64,000 nucleotides of DNA from Synanceia verrucosa (taxonomy: Eukaryota; Chordata; Actinopteri; Perciformes; Synanceiidae). The translations under genes and the position numbers were made by a program. The stretch is taken from NCBI GenBank assembly GCA_029721515.1, contig CM056555.1, positions 1,347,001 through 1,411,000 of the forward strand, given 5' to 3'. Shown in pieces: positions 47,258-60,700 of the stretch (position 1 is the stretch's first letter; every line of letters begins with the position of its first letter). A model generated the notes under the pieces. It was not told where the DNA came from, did no database searches, and saw only the letters and a list, made by a program, of their open reading frames with translations.

Positions 47258-47564
47258 AACGACGACAAAAACACCTGAGTTCAGCCTGTACCTGTTTGAG
47301 CTGAGCTCTGCTGTCACTCTGCTGTCAGCTACAGGAAGTGCGGAGGGACACACGAGTCGACCTGCGTTTTATTTTGGTATTTTGACCGTGCTTCCTGTTC
47401 CGGTTTGTCTTCAGGCGGAAACGTTCAAAAGGTTTATTCAAAGTGGTATTAGTACATGAATGCAGTACTTTGGGCGGTGGTGAAGTACTATGTATGTATG
47501 TATTCACCCTCTATAGATCCGTTGTTGTTTATTTCAACGGAATTTTAAAAAACAATGGAATTCC

Positions 47565-47577
47565 GTTGCTAAGCAAC
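47565..47577. promoter_or_regulatory. RFX X-box-like palindrome upstream of acaa1
   Basis: GTTGCTAAGCAAC is a perfect inverted repeat with a one-base spacer, 308 bases before the acaa1 ATG. It resembles RFX half-sites, but the spacing is short. No clear PPAR response element was found by eye nearby. Confidence 0.35.
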
Positions 47578-47979
47578 AGCTTTGTTCATGTTACTTCCTG
47601 TTACTTACGACCAACGTAACCGGAAATAGACTCGTTTATTATTAGGATTGTTTAAAACTGTGTAATGGACTACAATTTGTCACAAATTAACAAAAATCCT
47701 GACGGAAATTCAGAAATGTAGAAATAATGTGTTAAAAGTAAAAAAAATATAATTCTTTCAAAATAAAATAAAAAGGGTTTTCTAAAAAAAAATAAACTAA
47801 CTAGTAAAGCTACCAGATCATTTTTAGTGTAGTAGCAGTATAAAGTGACATAAGATTAAATTATTTATGTGAAATACTAGTACCTAAAATTTGAGAAAAT
47901 ACACTTAATTTCATATTACAATAACTCAGAATCAAACATCAGGGTGAACAGAACGTGACAATTTTTCACATCCGAACCT

Positions 47980-47985
47980 TTTATT
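47980..47985 (-). terminator. Candidate distal poly(A) signal of btbd3
   Basis: AATAAA on the minus strand, about 2.1 kb after the btbd3 stop. The 47,990-50,078 stretch shows no other exon and is probably the long btbd3 3' untranslated region, but nearer signals are not excluded. Confidence 0.35.
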
Positions 47986-50078
47986 TCAAAATTTGTCACA
48001 ACAACACATAAGGCCACCGACTCACTGCGCACTGTGTTTGGAATCAGATAACAGGAAACAAAGACATCCAAAAATATGTTTCTTCAATATAGAATCATAT
48101 AAAACAGTTTTTCCTCCATTTTTCAAAGAGAAGTGCACCAGGACACAATCACAGGAAATATTCTGCAACGTTATCAAAGGTAAAAGGTTGATGTGGGAGT
48201 GATGTGTGACAAACACTGTTCTTTAAATACAACACAACAAAAAGAGCACAGTTAAAATCCTTTCAGATAACCCGTCACACTGCAGGATCGACAGGAAGAA
48301 ATCCAGCTGGATTATGTACGAAATGACCCTTTATGTTGCCATGGAGACAGTACAGAGCACCAGAGGAAGGTTACAGTATGTCTGAAATAGTGTTTATAAA
48401 AGTACACAGGAGTGTGCTAAATTATCAAGCATAAAATAAATATATAAGGATCCTATCAGCTTTAAAGGCGCTCAATACGAAATTCAGAGCACGTCTATTG
48501 ACTCCACACAGCTCTCAACATGGTGACGGCAATAACGCTGATAGAGCTACCAGCAATGACCTGAGGGGGAACCGGAGGGAGAGTGTTATGCCTCTGCAAC
48601 GACATCATCAGTCGAGACGCTTCAAGTGCATTAAAATGATGACGCAGCCGACGCAGCGATGTAAACAAAGCACAGAAAAGCTTTGAACAAAACACACACA
48701 GAGGAGAGCGACTTCACTCTGTGCTCAGGTAAACATCATGCCTCGTCATTACACAGCGTCACTGGCCAATAACGGCGTTTTATGGTCTGTTATTTCTTTA
48801 TAGCAGATGGTTGCTATGGACGCAGTTCTGATCTCGAAAGACTTTTGGGTCAAAGTGATTGATATTTTGAAGTAAGTAGCCGTGCAATAAGCAGGATAAC
48901 GTACAATAAACACCTGTTGACCTGTCTCATGGCATGTTATCCCTTAGAGAACATCACAGTTTGCTGCTTCATCAATGCTCCGAATATGATATAGAGAACC
49001 TTTAAACAACCAACAGGAAACACCTGAACAGGTGAAAACATCAAAGTAGTGCTTCATTAAGTTAAATCCTTCAGTTTTACAGTAACAGCAGGAATGTTTC
49101 CAACTCTTTCAAATGAAACGTCACGAGAGGAAAAATTCAGCTGAACATTTAAACGTTTGACCGTCGTCACAAAACTGAACTAAGTTCAAGGTAAGAAACT
49201 GAAACTCTGGTTTTATTGTGGAAATGACAGCAGTTCTAAAAGAGTCGGTGGGTTTTGTAATTTACATATTGTATTTGTAAGTGTAACTGCACATTAAAAA
49301 GACATTTAATATCTTTTAATGTCACTGAGTTTAAATGTAGTAAAATGTGTTGAAGTGGCACGTCTACTCAAATGTTCAGTCGATTAATCAGTGAAAACAA
49401 TGAACAACAGTGTTAATATGTAATCGGTTGTGGATGAATATAAAAAACAAAACAAATGGATTAATAAAGAATAAACCAGATAAACTGCACAGGATGTTTT
49501 CTATGTGTACAGGTTTTGGGTTTAGTGTGATAAAATTAGCAGTTACTGCTGACAACATGATGCACCAACGATCTCATCTGCTTTATGCTAATATGGGATG
49601 TTTATATGATTCATTGTGATGAAGCATTTTGATTTATCAGGTATTAAAAAATATTATCTCTTTATCCAATTTTCCAGAAATCTCCAGATTATTTTTGATG
49701 GAAAAATGTATATAATTTTAGAGTTATTATTAGTTGGGATTGCATATATCATTGCCCTCTCACTGTAAATAGTTACCAGTAACTCCCACATTTGTGTGTA
49801 ATTCCTGCTTTACTGAGAGAAACTGAGACAGCGAGGAGCACGAGTCAACAACAACTGCTGTAAACAAGAACAACAACGGGCATGAAGGAATGTGAGGATT
49901 CAGGCTTCTTTAAATCGTGTTTCAATCAAAGTGTCGTCACGTCCCGAAGGCTCAGCGTAAACCCAGGAGTCCCTCCCTCCTCAAGCAGCTTCCTGAGAAC
50001 TCGTCTCTGCTCTTTCAAAGTAAAAGTCTACTTGGCAGTGGAGCAGAAATTTCTGCGACGTTGTCCCTCCTGCCCGGC

Positions 50079-52484
50079 TCAGGCGTAGAAGATGAGCTCG
50101 GGGATCTGGCCTCCCTGCACTCCGGTGCCGTTGGTGCTGTCTGAAGAGCACTGGAACTGGAAGGTCACTTTCCCACACTGCACCTCTGTCATGCCCTCCT
50201 GGCCGAAGTAGCTGAGCTCGTTTCCATCCAGCACCACGCTGGCAGTGTAAAAGGTGTCGGGCTCGATCTGCACCGGGTAGTCAAACGACACAGGGAAAGT
50301 GCTGCTGGAGCCGTCTGAGAAGTACTTGATGATCCTCTGGGCCATCGACACCCCCTGCCGCTTCAGCTCGATCTTGGCGCTGTACTCTGCCGAGCCGCAG
50401 CTGGAGCCGTACAGGCCAAAACCGGCGATGAAGACGCGTTTGTCCACAGCGAACTGGATACTGTCGCAGCGGCCTCGGTACCGCCACTGGTTACTCCTGT
50501 AGGCGCAGGACTGGAAGCGGTGGCAGCGCTGCGGTGCCAGGCCTTTACGGGGTTTGGTGCAAAACAAGAGTTCAGGCTTTTTGGCGGCAGTGTACCACAG
50601 GAAGATGTCGTTGGTCTCGTTGAGCGTGAGCACACCGGACTGCGCCGCTCCGTTGGCGAAGTCCTCCAGCACCATGGTCGGGATGCGGATCAGATAAATG
50701 GCCTTGCCCAGCACCAGGCGCTTGTTCTCGATCGTCGGCGTCAGGTCTTGTCGCTGACACTCGGCCTCGGCCCAGCTCAGCGCCGCCTCGAACACCACCA
50801 TCTCTTTGGCGTTGAGCGTCTCCCGCCGCAGGATACTCTCCAGCGTCTGGGTGTCAATGTCGCAGAAGCCTTCGGAGCGCAGAGCGAGCTCGGCCTGAGC
50901 GTCGATCACCTCCCAGCAGCGCTGCGTCAGGTCGGGCTCCTCGAACAGGCAGCTCTGAGACAGCAGCACGCAGGCGTTCTTGGCGCTCAGGCTGGTCTCC
51001 AGGAAGTTGACACAGGCCCGGGCCAGGTGAGGCACGATGTACTTTTTGGCGGCATAGAGGGTGGCGAGCACAGTGTCAGCGCACAGGTCGATCTCATCAC
51101 AGTAGATATACCTGGAAGGTGGAGGAGGGAATCAACTTGAGACGGAGCTTTTACTTCAAACTGACACTTTTAATCAGGTCTGAACACCTTTGGTGGGTAG
51201 TTTTTAAATTAAGATGTTTCCATTGAGACAAAGCAAAATGCCCAAAGTCTGATCACAGTCCTTAAAGTCAGAATGAATCAGAGGTCGACATACTTCAACA
51301 TGGCCAGGAAAGAAGGAGGCTCTACGTCGGGGATCCGGATCTCATCCTGATCTTCAGCCAGTTCTCCATAAAACATGGCGTGGAACACAGAGCTGCCAAC
51401 GGCCAGGACGTACTGACAGAGCAGAGCACCAACAAGGACAACGTCACAGACCAAATCAGCACTTAAGCCTGTTGGATGGGACTTCCTGATGTAAACTACT
51501 TGGTCGTGTCTGTTTGAAATGACTGTTTTTACAAGATGCTAAATCAAACGGGCCAAAAATATCTAAGTAACGCCCCGCTCATGTTGATGTTTCTTTGCTT
51601 TGTTTGAATCAATCAAAAACAAAAACCCTTACAGTGAGAGGCTGTTTGGTGTCCCCACCATTCAAAAACATGCCAGGAGGTTTACCTTATGTCCTGGAAC
51701 TCGCTGCGTGCCGCCAGGCGGCCCGACCACAAAGTGAACATCTGCCATCATCTCATTGTTGAACATGACTGAATTCCTACAAGGACACAAAATTCATTAA
51801 CATTTATCTCACAACATGTAAAGTTAGAACAGTACTGCATCACATCATATAAACGTATCGTAGATACTAGTTACATTTTATATAAAATTATGTTAAATGA
51901 TCAATTAATCAATCCATGAATCAAAACTTTATAACCCAGGGTCCAGAAAAGACATGACCATACATATAGCCTAAAAACCCTGCCTACAAAAGCACAGTAA
52001 AAACCCATGGTGTCGAGAGTATAAATCAAGGTCCTAAAAAGACCTACCTACCTCCACTGCTGGAATTGATAGCATGTAATACTAAACTTCATTAATCAGG
52101 CAAATAGCTGCACATGACATTTTGCACAACAGGTTTTCAGAGTATTGACTCCTGCAGCACAGGGACGTCATGGCCTTTTCATCAATATTCTCACAGCATC
52201 ATTATAAGCCACTTGAAGTCTCTAGAAACTTGAATAACATGCAATAACTATAGGGGAGTTAAAACTTGTCCCACAGCTCATCACTCTGTGGAGCTCTGTG
52301 GGTTTAGGGCTGACCTCTCTCGGATGGTCGGGTACAGGCCCTGCCAGTTGCTGCAGCGCTGTGCAGCGGTGGTGGTGTTGTTGTTGGTCAGGTTCTGCTG
52401 CTGGTACTGCTGGATGGAGGAGGTGCTGATGCTCGTTGAGGCGGAGGGGACCAGCTTCTTGGTGGGAAACAGCTCTGCAGCCAT
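50079..52484 (-). CDS. btbd3: BTB/POZ domain-containing protein 3
   Basis: Four coding exons: 52484-52315, 51776-51686, 51412-51294, 51111-50079. They sum to 1413 bases (470 residues). The N-terminus MAAELFPTKK plus SIQQYQQQNLTNNN and NWQGLYPTIRER matches BTBD3. The BTB domain (MADVHFVVGPPGG, VLAVGSSVFHAMFYGEL) spans exons 2 to 4. A BACK-type region (LESILRRETLNAKEMVVFEA) and a C-terminal PHR domain (FGLYGSSCGSAEYSAKIELK, ELSYFGQEGMTEVQCGKV) fill exon 4. BTBD3 is known for orienting dendrites toward active inputs in mammalian cortex; BTB-PHR proteins often act as adaptors. An upstream in-frame ATG two codons earlier (52490) is possible, and a stop lies eight codons before that. The close match to BTBD3 rather than BTBD6 rests on the N-terminus and memory of both. 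Confidence 0.95.
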
Positions 52485-53149
52485 GATCATCCAGTCAGAC
52501 TGCAGGCCGGGTCATGGCAGCTCCAGGACCGGCACAGTCTGAGCAGCACTGCCGAGAAACGATGTTTACTGAACACACAACTTAAGAGTCTGGATGTTAC
52601 GCTGACTCCGTAGCTACGGAGACCCTCGAGCCCTCGCAGTTCCCCGTCGTGCTGCGTGGTGTGCAGCCCTGCCGTGAGATGCCCTCAGAAAGTGAAGCAA
52701 TTCGCCTTAATATCGCAGAGAAAAGCAGGGGGAAATACTATTTTATGATTTAATTATTTGTGAGGGAGACAGAAGAGAAGAACATCGATTGCTTTCAGTC
52801 TTTAAAGCTCCTCTAAAGAGAGACAACAGATGTTCTTCTCAACACAAAATCGGATAATAGCGAATGCAAACCAACACCTTTCGGTATGTTCTGTGCAAAT
52901 ATATCTAAATTACTAAATGAATTCAATGGATTTTTGAGTAAGTTTAATGAGACAGTTTAACAGTTGACTCGTCAGCCTCTCTGGCGACTCACAGTGCTCT
53001 CCGTGTCTACTTATAGCAAATTACGGAGTACTATAAATTGGTCTTTAAGCTAGCCACACACCCAGGTCCTATTAAACAAGGATGCATCAATCGAACCGGG
53101 CAACATATAATGTACGGCAATATATTATAAAATAAAAAGTTGGCTAGGC

Positions 53150-53480
53150 AACGTCCAAACCCCGGAAGGTTATTTTTGGTCTTAACTTTAGCATGGACGT
53201 GCTAGTTAGATAGCCGACTGAATAAAAGGTCGTTTTTCGAGTTAATTTCACAGCCAGAGTTGAACTAACTCAGTTTCCACTTACTTTAGTGTTGTGCAGA
53301 GGTATTTAGAGTCATATCTTCTCTCCGCATTGGGCAGTTTTTGAGTTGTGTAATCGGCTGTAGACTCAGCTTTGTTTACAGTAGCTAGCTAACTAGCTTC
53401 TTCTGCTAATGTTTACGGCAGAGTCAACTCATTAACGGCACAACGTCACCACGGCGAGACCGGAAGCGACGACACTTGGA
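53150..53480 (-). promoter_or_regulatory. Possible btbd3 promoter region
   Basis: Moderately CpG-containing sequence about 0.7-1 kb before the btbd3 start, with an ETS-type core (accggaagc, 53459-53467). The abrupt change to AT-rich sequence at 53,480 fits a promoter edge. No non-coding first exon could be defined with confidence. Confidence 0.3.
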
Positions 53481-56400
53481 AAATTTTTGTTTTTGTTTTT
53501 ATTTTTTTATATTAATGCAATTATAAAACGTATTCAAACACATTTTGCAATTTATTTTCTTTAAGAAAATAATATAATAATATTTGATAATATAATATTT
53601 TGCAGGTTTACACAATAATCTGCATTTAATTTTGGATTCTGGATTCTTTTCTGAAATCTACCTATCTGCAAAGCTTCAAAAAGTCACATCACACTAGTTT
53701 TAAATGACTCTGTCAGACATAAAGTAGAATTACTGCCTCATGGTTGTCTGCCTCTGCCAAACAGTCAAGCTGATGTTTACATCCATGTCTGTCTAAACAT
53801 ATCATCATTTTATCCTGTCAAACATTTGTGTGAATTTGTCATAGATAGCAAACAAATTCTATAGTTATGGCCAAAATTTTCTGAGGTCACAATGATGGAT
53901 GGATGTTTGTGCCAAATGAAGAAGTTCCTGAGATATCACATTCACAAGAATGGACCTGACAGATGTAAATTTCCGTTTGTGGGATGAATAGAGGATTATG
54001 TTATATGGAAAACACTTTTTTTGTGTTAATGCATGCATAAACACCAGTATTCGTTATCAGTGTTTAAATAAACAAACACATCACCATCCTGATACACAAC
54101 TTATTCCTTTATTGTTACTGATAAATCTGAAAAAAAGGAAAGAACACCTGTGTGTACTTTATGTACAGCCAGATTGGCGTCTCTAATATCTCTTTAATAG
54201 TTTCACTGTACACATGAAAGGACAACAATCATTTACAGGCAAACTGAGCAGGTTTTATTCACTTTGAAGGTTCAGTTCTGCTTTTGGCCACTGAAGACAT
54301 AATAGAAATGTGAGAAGAGTTCAGCTGCCTACGTCACTACTGGCTAGTGTTATTGTGCATGTAGTGTGAGCTCTGATGGTTTTAAATGAGATTAAATTAA
54401 TGGAAAAGTGGAATAACGAAGATGTGAATGGAGTCTGGTTCAGGTCAGATCATCTGAGTATGAAAATAAACCAAAATATGCAGCAAAACACGTTATTTTA
54501 TTTGGGTTTGACTTTCATTTAGGATGTCGTAAACGTTTGTAATCTGCCATATTTCTGACCAAATGATGTTTCCGTCACTTGACGCTCACTTCCAGTGTGA
54601 TCCTGTTTCCTGTCATTGTACAACAGCAGCTTCCCATCCTCTTTTCCCTTATTATAGCCTGAAGGAAATTATTCCAGCTGTGTAGTTATCCAGACCCACA
54701 AACATTAAACCAGGATTTCACAATAAAGCTTTTCTTTCTTATTTCCTCCCATTTTAATCAACTCACAAACTCAGTTTGGGAACTTCTGTCCTAAATGTTT
54801 TTCCTGCTTGCTGTGTGAAGATTATCCAAGTATGAGGAGTTCCTTTCAGCAAATTAAAAAGCTGTAATCTATAAATCTAAGCAGAGAGGAGGAGACAGCT
54901 GCAGAGGCTCATACTGTTTAAGCAGCAATGTTCTGTAGTTTCTGTCAGGGAAGACTGTGATTTAGTTTCGCCAAACAGGAAGTGTTTTAACAATGAAATC
55001 AACGCTGACCTCTGGTTTCTTATTATATGGATTAAATACAAATAGATTTTGTGGGATACATATGACTAACAAAGCAATGAGATCAGTCTGGGTTGGTGGA
55101 TCCTACTTTTCCAAAAAAACGTGAAAATGTGACAAAACTGTGGAATAAAAATCCAAACTGGAGGAGTCAGATGAGCTGAACTTCTTTTCTGGATCTGAAG
55201 TGAACACTGTGGCTGGAGACATTTTAAAAAGTGCCAGAATTAAAGTTAAAATAAAGATAAACTCTGATATAATCCCATTAAAACAGGTCTCTTAAAGGAA
55301 CAGTACACTCCAAAATAACATTTCTGTCACTGAACTCAGATTCAACGACCAGACTCCACTCATTTTCTACATAATTTAACAGGAAAGATGAATTTAAAAC
55401 TGCTGTGTCACATAAATAAAGTTTGATCTTTCGGCTCATAGAAATCAATAAACGATTTGCTGAATTTCCCTTAAATTACGCCGCCTTTATAAATAGATCT
55501 GCTTTAATACTTAAAAACTGTACACGTCTGTTTAACTTTTTCTTTTTTTTACACCATTTCAATTCACGTTAAAAAGAAAAGCAACTTCCCCAAAATGTTT
55601 CCCTCCGTCCAACGAACACAGCTGCGTTTTTGAGATGATCATTTGGTAAAAAGCAAAAACAAAGAGTTACAGTATGTAGTGCTAGGAGGTAAAGTCATGA
55701 ATATGTACGTCTCACAACACCAGCAAAAACCCCAAAAGGAATAAACTTCACTTTTCAAGTAAAACAGAGAAAACGTCTTTTAAAAAAAATATCTACCTGT
55801 ATCTTTATCTTACAAGTCTGCCACCAAACACAAAGAGTCGTTTAAAAAATCCAAATAATGATAATAATAACAATAATTACACAAAATACAATATTTCCAG
55901 GCAGTCCGCATGAAAAGCCTTTACAAATCTGGAGGGGAGCTTATGTGCACTTTGGGAACTAAACATGTTTCTGAAAGTGTCGCACGATCGTTATCTCACA
56001 ACAAAATGAGCTAATTAGCATTAGCAACATCGACTTCTCAGGTTTAATAGGAAGCATCTGGTTGTCTCGGTTCAAAGTTTTGGCTTTTGTTTGGCGTTTT
56101 TTAAGAAATGAATAAATACTTTGTCTGATCGACGTAAAAGAAATAAATGAGAAAAAGCTTCACTGCAGGTTTTTCTCACTGCAGTTTGTCACAAAAGTAT
56201 AAATACACAGTTAGAAGCAGCAGGTTGATCAAAACTACAGAATCAGAAGAGATTCAATCTAAAATATTTTACAAACGTGAGGGAAATAAACGAACAATAT
56301 AATTAATATCAAACCTGAAATATTTCTGGCATTTGATGTATCCATAAGTGTGACATGACAGCAGTACATCAGAGCTATCATCAACACGACACAACAGTCT

Positions 56401-57733
56401 GAAGGGTTTCATTTCAAACTGTCTCTCTCAACACAGAACTACAGCTAACATTATCTTCTCTGTCAATTAATCGATTAGTTGTTTGGTCTAGAAAGAGCAG
56501 AGAAGGGTGAAAATGTTGATATCTTGTTTTGTCCAAAACTCAAAGATAACTCAGTTTATTGCCATAGAGGAGGAAATAAACCAGAAAACATTCATTGTTT
56601 TCAACGACTCAAACTGATCGATCATCAAAACAGTTGGCGATTGATTTAATAGTTGATAACTAATCGAACGAGTGTTCATGCTCAGTTGGTGCCGACTTCA
56701 AAAACTGTTCCACCAAAGTGTCGTTGAATTTGCTCCGATCCTTCTTTTCTCTGCTTCCAGCACCGCTGCTACACTTTCACGACAGAATATACAAAAAACA
56801 TATCTTAAACATGTCTCACTGCACTGGACGGAAACAAAAGAATAAAGCAGAAATGAAACAGGAGCTTAACTCTTAACAATCATATGAATAATATGCACAG
56901 AGTGAGACATCCTCTCTACTCCGATAATCTCTGTGATGTGCAGAAAACCCTTTTATTTTGAAATGAAACTCATCAGATGTTTGTGATCCGACCTGCAGAC
57001 AGATCTGGTCTCTGTCACTGCAACTGTCCACCCAGTGACACGTTACTGACTCCAGACCAGCTCAGGGTCATCGTGACCTTTGACCTCTCACCTCATAGGA
57101 CACATACGTCATCGTGAACCACTGCTCTCCAAAATTCAAACTGATCAAAAGTCATCCTCAGGCTGCAGGCAACAACTTGAAAAAGAAATAATAATTTAAA
57201 AAAAAATCACCAAATTAATTTTAAAAAAGCAAAAAATCCACCGTTTCCTGTGCGGAGTGGGACGTCACGACGAGGTGAGGAGGAGCTCTGATCATATCTG
57301 TTGGATGAGTTCGTGACATGTCGGATCTGGTTGAATCTTACTTTAAATTTACGTGTCGTTACTTTTTCTTATTTTGAGAGAAAAAGTCCATCTTGAGAAG
57401 AACAAAAGGCACATCATCATGAAGAAGATTTCAAAGCAACCGTGGAGTTTTTATGTTAAAGAAAAAGATTGACTAAACTGTACCGAGAGTTCCTGCTTTT
57501 ATTTACGTATTTTTCTCTATTTTTCTGTTTCATTCATCGTCTCATCCAGAGGTTTGTTTGTTTTGGGACCCGGGCCAGCCTGAGTCTGAGGAGGGATGGT
57601 GGTGGAGGGGGTGAATATTGAGAGATCTTAAAGGAGCAGATGGGGAACACTGTCACCTTCAGTTTTTTGCTCCCTCATCCAGACTCAGAAGGTGGAGACC
57701 AACTCCACCCTCTTCCTCCCGGCTGGTCTCAGG
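53481..57733. other. Long non-coding stretch, probably strn4 3' UTR plus spacer
   Basis: No supported coding exon on either strand across about 4.2 kb. AATAAA signals on the minus strand occur close to the strn4 stop (57,498-57,503) and as far as about 54,100, so the 3' UTR may be short or several kb. AT-rich with short homopolymers; no tandem array. Confidence 0.5.
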
Positions 57734-60700
57734 TCATACGAAGACCTTGGCGAGCGCGTCGGCGCCGGCGCTGCCGATGTAGCACTTGGTGGGGTGGAAC
57801 GCCACGTCGTGGATCGACTCCTCGGACTTCTTGCGGTGAGCGGTGAACTCCTGGATGCACGTCTTGCTCTCCATGTTCCACAGACGGATGGAGCAGTCGT
57901 GACCTGCGAGGAGGAGGGAGAGCCAATGAGGACGGAGGAAGGTGTCCACCAGGTATGCAACTGTCTGCCAAGGGCTGCAGCTGCTGATTAGTTTCCTTAT
58001 TGATAATTCTCTTAATTAATCTCTTGGTCTGTACATTTTCAGAGAACAGAGACTCTAAATGTTTATTAGTCCGAAACCCCAAAATGTTCAGTTTAATATG
58101 ACAGAAAACAGAGACGATAATTATTTATATCAAATTATAAAATCTATATTATGTATTTTTTTAGTTTCTCAGACAGGGTGTGGCTGAATACTCACTTCCA
58201 GACATGAGGTACAGTCCGTTTGGATCCACGGCGAGGCAAGTGACGGAGTCCAGGTGAGCGACCATCGAGTGGATCAGTTTACCTTCAGTTTGAAACAGAA
58301 GAAAAATAGATATATTAATTATAAAACTCAGGTATAACTCTATGAGCACCTGATCAGTGCAGACTCCCTGTATACTGAATCTGATCGCTGGAGTGTTCCT
58401 TTACAGTGAACAGGAAACTGTGCCGTGTTACCTGTGTTATTATCGAAGAACTGGATGTGCCGATCCTCCTGAGCTGTGATGGTGATTGGCAGGGTGGGAT
58501 GACTCAGCACTTTGTTGATCTTGCAGGGAGCTTCTGTGTGGAGGCGGACGTGAGAAGGACAACATTAGCATTTAATACCAACAATCTTCAGTCCATCAGG
58601 AGCGAAAGCTCTCTGAGAGAGTTTCTACTGACAGGAAACAGACACTTCAGTTTCTCTCCTCTCTGAAAAAGCACTGTGTTTTTATGATAATCATCACATC
58701 TAGAGCTTCACTGCTGTCCAAAAACATTAAAAGCTCATCAATGAGCCTCAATCCCACATATACAGATATTAACTAATTTATTATTGCACCACCAGTATCA
58801 GGTGTTCACCACCGCTGCCCTAAATTAACAGTATTACTGATTACCAAAACATTTTTAATGTTTCTGTAATGGTTAATCCACCAGTATGTGCAAGCTCTTT
58901 AATCTAAATGATATCTTTAATGATAAAATGTAATTATTGTTGTTATCCAGGAATTTACTGTTTTACAAAAAAGCTGAAAAAAGATCAATTTTCCTATCAT
59001 ATCAATTCCTGTTATTTCCTGAACAAAAAGATGTGTTTCAGTGTTTGTTTGTTATTCTGGATTCATTTCTAACTTCTCAGTGAATTCCAGTGTTCTGGAT
59101 CAAATTTGGTCTAAAAAGGTGAATTCAGTTTAAATTCCTCACTTCCTGTTCAAAATGGTGAAGAGTAGTGAACTCAGTGAGGAAGAAAGAGTTAAAGTTA
59201 AAGTGAAGCAGATGATGCTGGAGGTGATGATGAGACAAACAGGTGCTCTAATAAATGTGTACAACTCTACATGTGAAAATAATCCACAAAAAATGCACTG
59301 ATTCCTCCTGTTTGTCTGATATGTCTTATGGTGAGCATCTGTTTCCACATATTACTGAGCAGTACTTAGAATCAAGACAATATATTTGTGTTTTTTCCTC
59401 ACAAGGAACCAATGAGCTTGGAGCTGGGAGACTCAGACAGGAAGTCGTTTAACCATTAAGACACAGACTAACACAGGATAACACCAGAGTGAAGAAAAAC
59501 ATGATATTAACATCTTCAGATCGTTTCTGTCTTGTTCACACTACACGATTTTAGGCCAATCGGTCGGTCAGCAAATGTTTTTTCACACCCCTCCCCCAGA
59601 TGGGGTGAGGCAGTCGTCAGCTCGGTGAGCTTTTGTTGTTAAAGCCCCTTTCACAGTGCACGAAAAACCCATGTCGATCGGTTTTTCTTGCAGCTTGAAA
59701 GGGGTCGACGCGGCAATCGACCCGGGAGTTTATCGGCTCGGATCGGATCGGTTACAGTGTGAAAGTCGAGCTGCGTCAACTCGCTATTTAGCCGATAACG
59801 TTGATGTATCTGCCTGTTGTGTTCTGCTTTAGTCACTGAGCAGCCTGTCAGGCTGTCAAAATGAAGCTCCAGAGCTGCAGAGCTGATCACTCATAAGATC
59901 AGACTTCCTGTTTATCGCCAGAGAGATTTCTGAAGGACAGAAATTTTTATTTAATCGAACAATTTAAATGCGTAGAGACATCATCTTTAATAGGAGCACA
60001 TATGTGATTAATCCCACTGATCGGGGAATCCTGGTGTGAACTACTCGACTGTGTTTATATACAGCTTGTACGGCGATCTGACACACCTTTTTATTGATCA
60101 TGACAGTATGCATTAGTACAAGTATTAGTATTAGTAGTGTGCTGGGTCTGTACACTTTGCAAAAGGGACAAATTGTAACGTGCTAAACAACGTTAACATG
60201 TGACTCGCTCATGTCCGTGCTGTCCATTGTTTACCTCGCTGTGTTCCGGCGCTCTTAAATCTGTAATGATGACGTTGTCAACGTGACGACGTATGGAAGG
60301 GAGGAAAAAAACAGGAAGCAGCTCTCACAGCTGGAGGTCAGAGCAGTGTCAGCTGGCACAGTGAAAGAGCCCAAATGCCGATCTGAGCCGAGGATTTTCT
60401 GACCGCTAATTTCAGTGTGAAAGCGTGTGAACGCCTCAAAGACGCCAGTCATCAGCTCGCCGACGTCTTGACGCTGTGTTGCAGACGAAAACTGAACATC
60501 TAGCCTGCTAAATATCCAGTCGAGTTGCTCTGAACTTGTGACAGGTGGGGTGGTTTACCTGGCGGTCCGGCAGACTCCAGCTTCAGGAGGAGCTGCTGCG
60601 TCTCCATGTTGAAGAGTCCGATGTGGCCGGTGGTGAAAGACGTCACCATGTGAGCCGGCTCGCTGCTCACCAGGTCCACCGAGGTCGGCACCCCGAGCTC

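Noticed and set aside
47258..47600. PPAR response element upstream of acaa1
   Set aside because: Expected from biology, but no convincing direct repeat of AGGTCA was seen by eye.
48000..50078. Extra gene between acaa1 and btbd3
   Set aside because: Short frames here have no homology I recognise and sit where the btbd3 3' untranslated region should be.
50520..51140. 206-codon open frame on the plus strand
   Set aside because: It lies exactly antisense to the long btbd3 exon 4, whose BTB, BACK and PHR sequence is clearly the real coding strand.
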